A stretch of 16,930 bases of DNA from Chloroflexota bacterium (GTDB taxonomy: Bacteria; Chloroflexota; Anaerolineae; VGOG01): the NCBI GenBank assembly GCA_030615705.1, contig JAUWYT010000006.1, positions 1 through 16,930 on the forward strand, read 5' to 3'. A model generated the notes under the pieces. It had not been told where the DNA came from, ran no database searches, and saw only the letters and a list, made by a program, of their open reading frames with translations. Below are positions 12,567 through 16,930 of this stretch, piece by piece. The position numbers and the translations under genes are program-made. The number at the start of each line of letters is the position of its first letter. The stretch's first letter is position 1.

Positions 12567-13310
12567 ATGACTATGCCCGGTGATGCAGAAGGGCTAGTGA
12601 CAACAGAGCAAAGCGATCAGGCTGAGGAGGCCCATGAAAAGCAGCCAACCAGCATCAAAGATTTAGAACCGCGTATGCGGCTGACAGGCAAGGTGACCAA
12701 GGTAGCGCTCTCTGGCGCTTTCGTGGACATCGGCTTGAGCCAAGAAGGGTGGGTCCACATCTCCCAACTGGGCAAAGATCCAGTCAACAAGGTCACAGAG
12801 GTCGTAGAGCAAGGCAGCGAGGTAACAGTTTGGGTCAGGCAAGTGGATCGTAAGAGCGGACGCATCAATCTAACTATGGTGAAACCACCCAAGAGGGCCT
12901 TCCGTGACTTGAAGCCAGGCATGATTATCGAAGGCAGAGTGACACGCCTGGCTCCATTTGGTGTCTTTGTAGATATTGATGTTGGCCGCGACGGGTTAAT
13001 ACACGTTAGTGAGCTGGCCCGGGGCTACGTGGAGGATCCGGCTGAGATAGTGTCGGTAGGCGAAGAGGTGGAAGTAAAGGTGCTGAACGTCAACCACCGA
13101 AGGCGCGAGATCGAGTTGAGCATGAAAGACATACCCCTAGAAATTGAAGAAGAGGAGCCCCTCCCTACAATCATGGAATTCGCGATCAAGGAAGCCTTTG
13201 ACCGACAAAGAGACAACAGAGGCAAAAAGACGAAGAGGGGCGAGAAGAGACCTCTCCAGAGCGAACAAAGCGACATCATCACCAGGACGCTACGCAGTCA
13301 CGGCGGTTGA
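12567..13310 (+). CDS. RNA-binding protein with two S1 domains
   Basis: This is a 247-residue protein with two S1 (OB-fold) RNA-binding domains. Domain 1 is about 34-104 (GKVTKVALSGAFVDIG, EGWVHISQL, INLTM). Domain 2 is about 115-187 (GRVTRLAPFGVFVDID, DGLIHVSEL, EIELSMK). An acidic N-terminus and a Lys/Arg-rich C-terminal tail (RGKKTKRGEKR) flank them. The layout resembles short ribosomal protein S1-like or general stress protein 13-type factors, but full S1 carries more domains. ATG 12567 was chosen because the longer open frame upstream crosses the zinc-ribbon region and is not protein-like; GAAGGGTGGG lies just before it. ATG 12573 is the alternative. It is co-transcribed with the small upstream ORF and convergent with korB, 11 bp away. 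Confidence 0.88.
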   Translation: MTMPGDAEGLVTTEQSDQAEEAHEKQPTSIKDLEPRMRLTGKVTKVALSGAFVDIGLSQEGWVHISQLGKDPVNKVTEVVEQGSEVTVWVRQVDRKSGRINLTMVKPPKRAFRDLKPGMIIEGRVTRLAPFGVFVDIDVGRDGLIHVSELARGYVEDPAEIVSVGEEVEVKVLNVNHRRREIELSMKDIPLEIEEEEPLPTIMEFAIKEAFDRQRDNRGKKTKRGEKRPLQSEQSDIITRTLRSHGG

Positions 13311-13321
13311 TCCCTTTTCCT

Positions 13322-14101
13322 TTATCCACCGACAAACTCACCAACTATTATCTTTCCCTTCAGCTCTTCAGGCCTCATCTTTGCAGCCCGCCTCAAAGTC
13401 AAGCAACGCTCCTTCAAATCGCGCAACATCGCCACCGGATCAGCCAGATCATTACGCCGTCCGTAGTGTGTCGGACAGGTGCTGAGAACCTCCACAAAGG
13501 CGAAACCCCGATGCTCCAAGGCCCGCTCTAGAGCTCGGATCAGGAGGCGCACGTGGTAGACCGAATAGCGGGCCACGTAGGTGGCTCCGGCTGCCTCCAC
13601 CAAGCGACAAAGGTCGAAGGGTCTATCGGGGTTGCCTGCTGGCGTGGTCGCCGTGCGAGCACCCAGGGGTGTAGTAGGCGTTACCTGGCCGCCCGTCATG
13701 CCATAGACTCCATTGTTGGCGCAGATGACCGTGAGATCAATATCCCGCCGGGCGGCGTGAATGAGATGGTTGCCCCCGATGGAGGCTAGATCCCCATCGC
13801 CTCCAACGACCACTACCCGGAGCTTGGGGTTGAAGAGCTTAGCCCCCGTGGCAAAAGCCACCGGCCGTCCATGCGTGGTATGCAGAGTATCGGCGGCGAA
13901 ATGGGGACTGGGTATCCAGCCACCACAGCCTATCCCTGAAACGAACAGAATATCCTCCATGTTCCAGCCAAGCTCATCAATGGCCCGAAGGATGGCCCCT
14001 AGCAAGATGCCATGCCCACAACCCGCACAAAAGGGCGTAGGAAAGACCTCGGAGCGAACGTATCTGCGGACAGAGGCAGTACTTCCTCTCTGGCTGGTCA
14101 T
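13322..14101 (-). CDS. korB: 2-oxoacid:ferredoxin oxidoreductase, beta (TPP-binding) subunit
   Basis: This 259-residue beta subunit of a CoA-dependent 2-oxoacid (2-oxoglutarate- or pyruvate-type):ferredoxin oxidoreductase binds thiamine diphosphate and passes electrons to an iron-sulfur cluster. Visible features are CAGCGHG (Cys25, Cys28), GIGCGGW (Cys59), TCPTHYG (Cys209), whose spacing suits the four ligands of the [4Fe-4S] cluster in this family, and the TPP motif GDGDLASIGGNHL to CANNGVYGMTGGQ (101-138). Length is normal. The ATG is 3 bp after the stop of the small acidic ORF; GGAGGAGG lies slightly far upstream. Its alpha subunit is not next to it in the window and no gamma subunit follows, which is unusual. 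Substrate (2-oxoglutarate, pyruvate or other) is not decided by the sequence. Confidence 0.9.
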   Translation of the reverse strand: MTSQRGSTASVRRYVRSEVFPTPFCAGCGHGILLGAILRAIDELGWNMEDILFVSGIGCGGWIPSPHFAADTLHTTHGRPVAFATGAKLFNPKLRVVVVGGDGDLASIGGNHLIHAARRDIDLTVICANNGVYGMTGGQVTPTTPLGARTATTPAGNPDRPFDLCRLVEAAGATYVARYSVYHVRLLIRALERALEHRGFAFVEVLSTCPTHYGRRNDLADPVAMLRDLKERCLTLRRAAKMRPEELKGKIIVGEFVGG

Positions 14102-14104
14102 GAA

Positions 14105-14269
14105 CTAAGAATCCTCCTCCCACTCATCCTGGCGGAAAACATGCTCATCGCTCCACTCTTCCTCCTCATCCGGGTCCTCTTCCCTCATAAGGGTTAGACA
14201 ACCCAGCTCAGGGTCCAGGTCAATCTCCTCAGCACTACACAAGTCCTCATGCCAAAAAGACACGTTCAT
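14105..14269 (-). CDS. Small acidic protein between moeA-mobB and korB (54 residues)
   Basis: The frame reads MNVSFWHEDLCSAEEID, then LDPELGCLTLMREED and a strongly acidic C-terminus (DEEEEWSDE, QDEWEEDS), with two Cys. No family is recognised. It ends 3 bp before korB, so it belongs to that message. Its own ATG (14267-14269) has no good ribosome-binding site. A perfect AGGAGG (14301-14306) instead serves ATG 14292-14294, which opens MTRVRCLLDERVFLA in another frame and stops at 14247. Removing one T from the T5 run at 14254-14258 would join the two into a 62-residue protein. So this is either a coupled pair, a frameshifted gene, or a base-call error. Confidence 0.5.
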   Translation of the reverse strand: MNVSFWHEDLCSAEEIDLDPELGCLTLMREEDPDEEEEWSDEHVFRQDEWEEDS

Positions 14270-14331
14270 CCAACAGGCACCGTACCCGTGTCATAGCCCA
14301 CCTCCTCGGTTAGCTAGCGAGCACTATAGCC

Positions 14332-16146
14332 TCACCCAGCAGGCGCTTGCCCCCCACCTGAGAGGAATTTCCCCTCCAGCCAATCAACGATTCTCGTCGT
14401 ATCGTCAAGGCCAAACTGAGGGACGTCCAGATCAAAGAGCTGGTCAGAGACAAGGGCCGCCAGCTCATCCGGGGTACACAGAAGCTCCCTCCCCCTCTCC
14501 CGACGCGAGACCTCAATCTTGGGTGCATCTCCTCGCTTATAGCCCTCGGTTAAGATTATGTCTACATCGGTCAGAAGGGCAGCGATTTCGCTCAGGGCCA
14601 TCTCCCTATCGAGGCGCTTGATAAGAGCCAACCTTTTGGGCGAGGCGATAACTATGCTGTCACTGCCCGCCTGCGCGAGACGCCAACTGTCCTTGCCAGG
14701 CCGGTCGATTTCGAAGCCGTGAATATCGTGCTTGACAGCGGCCACGCGGTAGCCTCGCTGCTTCAGCTCGGCGACCAACTTTTCCAACAAGGTTGTTTTG
14801 CCAACCTCAGACTTGCCGACAACAGAGATTACTGGAATCACCAACGGTGCCTCATTCACTTCGACGGGGTCAGTACAAGCAACGTTTTCTGGCCAATCCA
14901 GCATCTGCACTGTGACTCGCTCCCCCGCCTTCAGATGCCTGATGCCCTCGGGGATTATAGCCAGGCCATTGGCTTTCACCATAGAAGTGAGAACGCCAGA
15001 CCCCTGGGGGCCAGTGACCGAGGCATAATACTCGCCGTCGCGCTTTGTTATCACAGCCCGCTTGAAACTGCGCCGACCGCTGCTCTCGACATCCTCCTCC
15101 AAAATAGCCTCTACCGTGGGCTTGCGCAAGCGCGTTTTACCAAGCATCTTGAGGATAGCCGGCCGGGCAAACTGTTCAAAGGAAACCATGGCCGAGACAG
15201 GGTTGCCTGGTAAGCCCAAGAGGGGCACACCTTGGATCTCGCCGAAGGCCAAAGGTTTGCCGGGTTTCATACGCACCTGCCAAAAGTGCATCTCTCCCTC
15301 AGCACCCAGCACGTCCTTGACCACGTCATAGTCGCCTACCGATACACCGGCCGAGGTGAGGAAGAGGTCAACCCTCTCAGCCAAACCTTCACGGATCTTA
15401 GCCGTCAGTTCCTCCACGTCATCACGCGCTATCCCCAAGCGGACAGGGATACCACCATAGCGCTGGACAAGCGCAGCGTTTGAGTACTCATTGGAGTTGC
15501 GAATCTTACCTGGAGCTAGCGGCTCGTCAACGCCGATAAGTTCGTCGCCGGTGGCCAGAATAGCTACGCGGGGCCGGCGGATCACACGAACTCTGGCCCT
15601 CCCCAGCGAGGCCAGCACGCCGATCTCTTGAGGACGCAAAATCGTGCCTTCAGCTAGAACCAACTCTCCTTTATGAATGTCCTCCCCCGCTCGTCGGACG
15701 TTCTCCCCGACGATAACCTGTTTAAAAACCTCAATCCAAGCCCCCTGTTCCCAGTCCAATATCCGTCTGTCCGTTCTCTCGTCCGCTGGTAATCCCTCGC
15801 TAGTCTCCTCGAACCGCACTACTGCGTCAGCGCCGGCAGGAAGCGGTGCTCCAGTCATGATACGGATCGCTGTGCCTGCCTCCACAACAAGGACTGTGGT
15901 GTAGCCTGCTGCGAGGTTGGCGATCACTCGCAGCGTGATAGGAGCTTTGTGGCTGGCCCCAACCGTGTCCGCCGCCCGCACGGCATATCCGTCCATCGCC
16001 GAATTGTCAAAAGGGGGAATGTCCATATCGGAGTAAACATCCTCAGCCAAAACACGATCCAGAGCGTCAAGAATCTCCACCTCCTCTGGCTCGAGCGGCT
16101 CGAAGTGTTTCATAACATACTCCAAAGCCTCGTCCACACTGATCAT
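14332..16146 (-). CDS. moeA: MoeA-MobB fusion: molybdopterin molybdenumtransferase with GTP-binding adaptor domain
   Basis: This 604-residue bifunctional molybdenum cofactor protein has an N-terminal MoeA part (1 to about 415), which inserts molybdate into adenylated molybdopterin: FDNSAMDGYAVRAAD (46-60), ILATGDEL (196-203), SAGVSVGDYDVVKD (265-278), MKPGKPLAFG (293-302), GLPGNPVSAMVSFEQF (311-326), then the MoeA C-terminal barrel to about 415. After a short linker comes MobB (437-604): P-loop GKSEVGKTT (444-452), RGYRVAAVKHDIHGFEID, GKDSWRLAQAGSD, ILTEGYKRGDAPKIEV. ATG 16144-16146 was chosen because AGGAGG (16152-16157) is five bases upstream and MISVDEAL is the usual MoeA opening; ATG 16164 is possible. 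The longer open frame above that (to 16608) is antisense to other features and not real. It is transcribed ahead of the small acidic ORF and korB. Confidence 0.94.
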   Translation of the reverse strand: MISVDEALEYVMKHFEPLEPEEVEILDALDRVLAEDVYSDMDIPPFDNSAMDGYAVRAADTVGASHKAPITLRVIANLAAGYTTVLVVEAGTAIRIMTGAPLPAGADAVVRFEETSEGLPADERTDRRILDWEQGAWIEVFKQVIVGENVRRAGEDIHKGELVLAEGTILRPQEIGVLASLGRARVRVIRRPRVAILATGDELIGVDEPLAPGKIRNSNEYSNAALVQRYGGIPVRLGIARDDVEELTAKIREGLAERVDLFLTSAGVSVGDYDVVKDVLGAEGEMHFWQVRMKPGKPLAFGEIQGVPLLGLPGNPVSAMVSFEQFARPAILKMLGKTRLRKPTVEAILEEDVESSGRRSFKRAVITKRDGEYYASVTGPQGSGVLTSMVKANGLAIIPEGIRHLKAGERVTVQMLDWPENVACTDPVEVNEAPLVIPVISVVGKSEVGKTTLLEKLVAELKQRGYRVAAVKHDIHGFEIDRPGKDSWRLAQAGSDSIVIASPKRLALIKRLDREMALSEIAALLTDVDIILTEGYKRGDAPKIEVSRRERGRELLCTPDELAALVSDQLFDLDVPQFGLDDTTRIVDWLEGKFLSGGGQAPAG

Positions 16147-16198
16147 CTTGACCTCCTGACTCATCTTCCCTCTCCATTCATTCAACAGCAGCGTACAT

Positions 16199-16226
16199 AA
16201 TATACCACAAGTTTGCGCAACGTCAA
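16199..16226 (-). promoter_or_regulatory. Promoter of the moeA-mobB message
   Basis: Minus strand: TTGACG (-35, 16221-16226), 16-bp spacer, TGG then TATATT (-10, 16199-16204), about 50 bp before the chosen start. Confidence 0.7.
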
Positions 16227-16244
16227 CATCACAAACCAATACAC

Positions 16245-16274
16245 AAAAGCCCTCTTCGTTCACGAAAAGAGAGC
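16245..16274 (-). terminator. Rho-independent terminator after the aminopeptidase gene
   Basis: Minus strand: GCTCTCTT (from 16274) pairs with AAGAGGGC (to 16249) across a loop region TTCGTGAACG that can pair further, followed by TTTTGTGT. It separates the aminopeptidase gene from the moeA promoter. Confidence 0.75.
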
Positions 16275-16342
16275 TTTGGCTACCCAAGGCAGGAGCGGCG
16301 GGGGGCGACCACGAATAAGCAACCGCCTGCTGGCCGAGTAGA

Positions 16343-16930
16343 TCAACTGGCAGATCGAGAACATACCAACTGCCCCCCTCGCATGACAATCTCTCCATCC
16401 AGGTAAAGATCAGGATGCGGCAAAACGAAGTCCTCGTGCAGATCCGCCGATACCGTCCCCCCCATATGGGCGTTGTCACCGATGGCCAGGTGCACCGTTC
16501 CCCGAATCTTCTCCGCCTCCAAGACGTTGTCTGGCTGAGAGGCATTGGGGTTGGTACCGATCCCCAACTCGGCCAGGTTGCGCCGGGAGTGGTAGGGTTC
16601 CCTATCATCTCCCGGCTTCAGCAACTCCAGGAAGTCTTCACCGACAGCGCCACCCCCCTCCAGGGCGTAGACCAGCCCATCCCGAAAGCGCAACGTCATG
16701 TTCTCCCTCAGCCCCGGATACCAGCCGGCTGGAACAACCAATCGTCCCTGAGCAGTGCCTTCCAAGGGAGCAATGTAGGCTTCCCCGGCTGGCAGATTGC
16801 CCCACGATCCCTTCTCTGTGTACAGGCCGTGATCATTCCTGCCCTGGCGTCCAGCCAGGCTGAAGTGCATGTCAGTGCCTTCCGGCGTACGGACCACTGC
16901 CTCCTGTGCATCTGTCAGCCAATCGGCAAT
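16343..16930 (-). CDS. M29-like metallo-aminopeptidase, C-terminal part (5' end outside window)
   Basis: The frame is open to the right edge, so the start lies beyond the window; the GTG at 16897 is internal. The visible 195 residues match the C-terminal half of the M29 (AmpS/aminopeptidase T) family, metal-dependent aminopeptidases with about 370-410 residues. Visible features are GTDMHFSLAGR, GNLPAGEAYIAPLEGTAQG (a metal-ligand Glu region), RNLAELGIGTNPNA, TVHLAIGDNAHMGG, VSADLHEDFVLPHPDLYLDG and a closing GEIVMRGGQL. The LAIG and LHEDF His/Asp residues are the expected metal ligands by family. It has its own terminator and is co-oriented with moeA but separated from it by a promoter. Confidence 0.8.
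   Translation of the reverse strand: MADWLTDAQEAVVRTPEGTDMHFSLAGRQGRNDHGLYTEKGSWGNLPAGEAYIAPLEGTAQGRLVVPAGWYPGLRENMTLRFRDGLVYALEGGGAVGEDFLELLKPGDDREPYHSRRNLAELGIGTNPNASQPDNVLEAEKIRGTVHLAIGDNAHMGGTVSADLHEDFVLPHPDLYLDGEIVMRGGQLVCSRSAS

Noticed and set aside
13311..13321. Terminator between the convergent S1-domain gene and korB
   Set aside because: Only 11 bp with a T-rich run and no hairpin that I can see.
16147..16608. Open-frame extension of MoeA upstream to 16608
   Set aside because: It crosses the moeA promoter, the terminator and the antisense of the aminopeptidase gene; the residues are not MoeA-like, and AGGAGG plus MISVDEAL mark the start at 16146.

Overview
The window is ordinary bacterial chromosome of about 55% GC. 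It is probably from a Chloroflexota (Anaerolineae- or Dehalococcoidia-like) bacterium, quite possibly a metagenome bin. The reasons are the baseplate-J-like protein / ruvX / mltG run, the tmRNA tag (A)GEPQLALAA (close to the Dehalococcoides tag as I remember it), a long MTA/SAH deaminase with a CYTH-like tail, and MoeA-MobB fused in one chain. This placement comes from gene content only. I see no phage, IS element, CRISPR array or integron.

Layout. Positions 1-3831 (+) form a tight run: the 3' part of a membrane-anchored baseplate-J-like protein, ruvX, mltG and a LivK-type lipoprotein, with start/stop overlaps or very short gaps. Positions 3813-5147 (-) carry a pyrimidine-nucleoside phosphorylase, convergent with the lipoprotein across a heptad repeat that both reading frames enter. 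It is divergent from an MTA/SAH deaminase-CYTH fusion (5384-7351, +), so this pair is a nucleoside-salvage locus. Positions 7472-9751 (-) hold ctpA, smpB and ssrA (tmRNA with its own promoter and terminator): a trans-translation locus with a tail-specific-type protease beside it. Positions 9960-12194 (-) hold a HAD phosphatase/phosphomutase and hflX; the hflX start appears to be AUC. Positions 12295-13310 (+) hold a broken-looking two-CxxC zinc-ribbon gene and a two-S1-domain RNA-binding protein. Positions 13322-16226 (-) hold a moeA-mobB fusion, a small acidic protein and korB. From 16245 to the right edge (-) lies the 3' end of an M29-like aminopeptidase with its terminator.

Six good sigma-70-type promoters were read by eye. 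All have an extended -10 (TGn before the hexamer) and a 16-17 bp spacer, and three share GTGTGC immediately before the -10.

The best leads are the CYTH-like tail on the deaminase, the AUC start of hflX, the doubly frameshifted zinc-ribbon ORF, a REP-like element encoding in-frame residues inside MltG, the heptad repeat at the convergent junction, and the small acidic ORF whose strong ribosome-binding site is out of frame with it. Nothing here is clearly a new defence or mobile system. Several oddities could be base-call or assembly errors, and those are marked.
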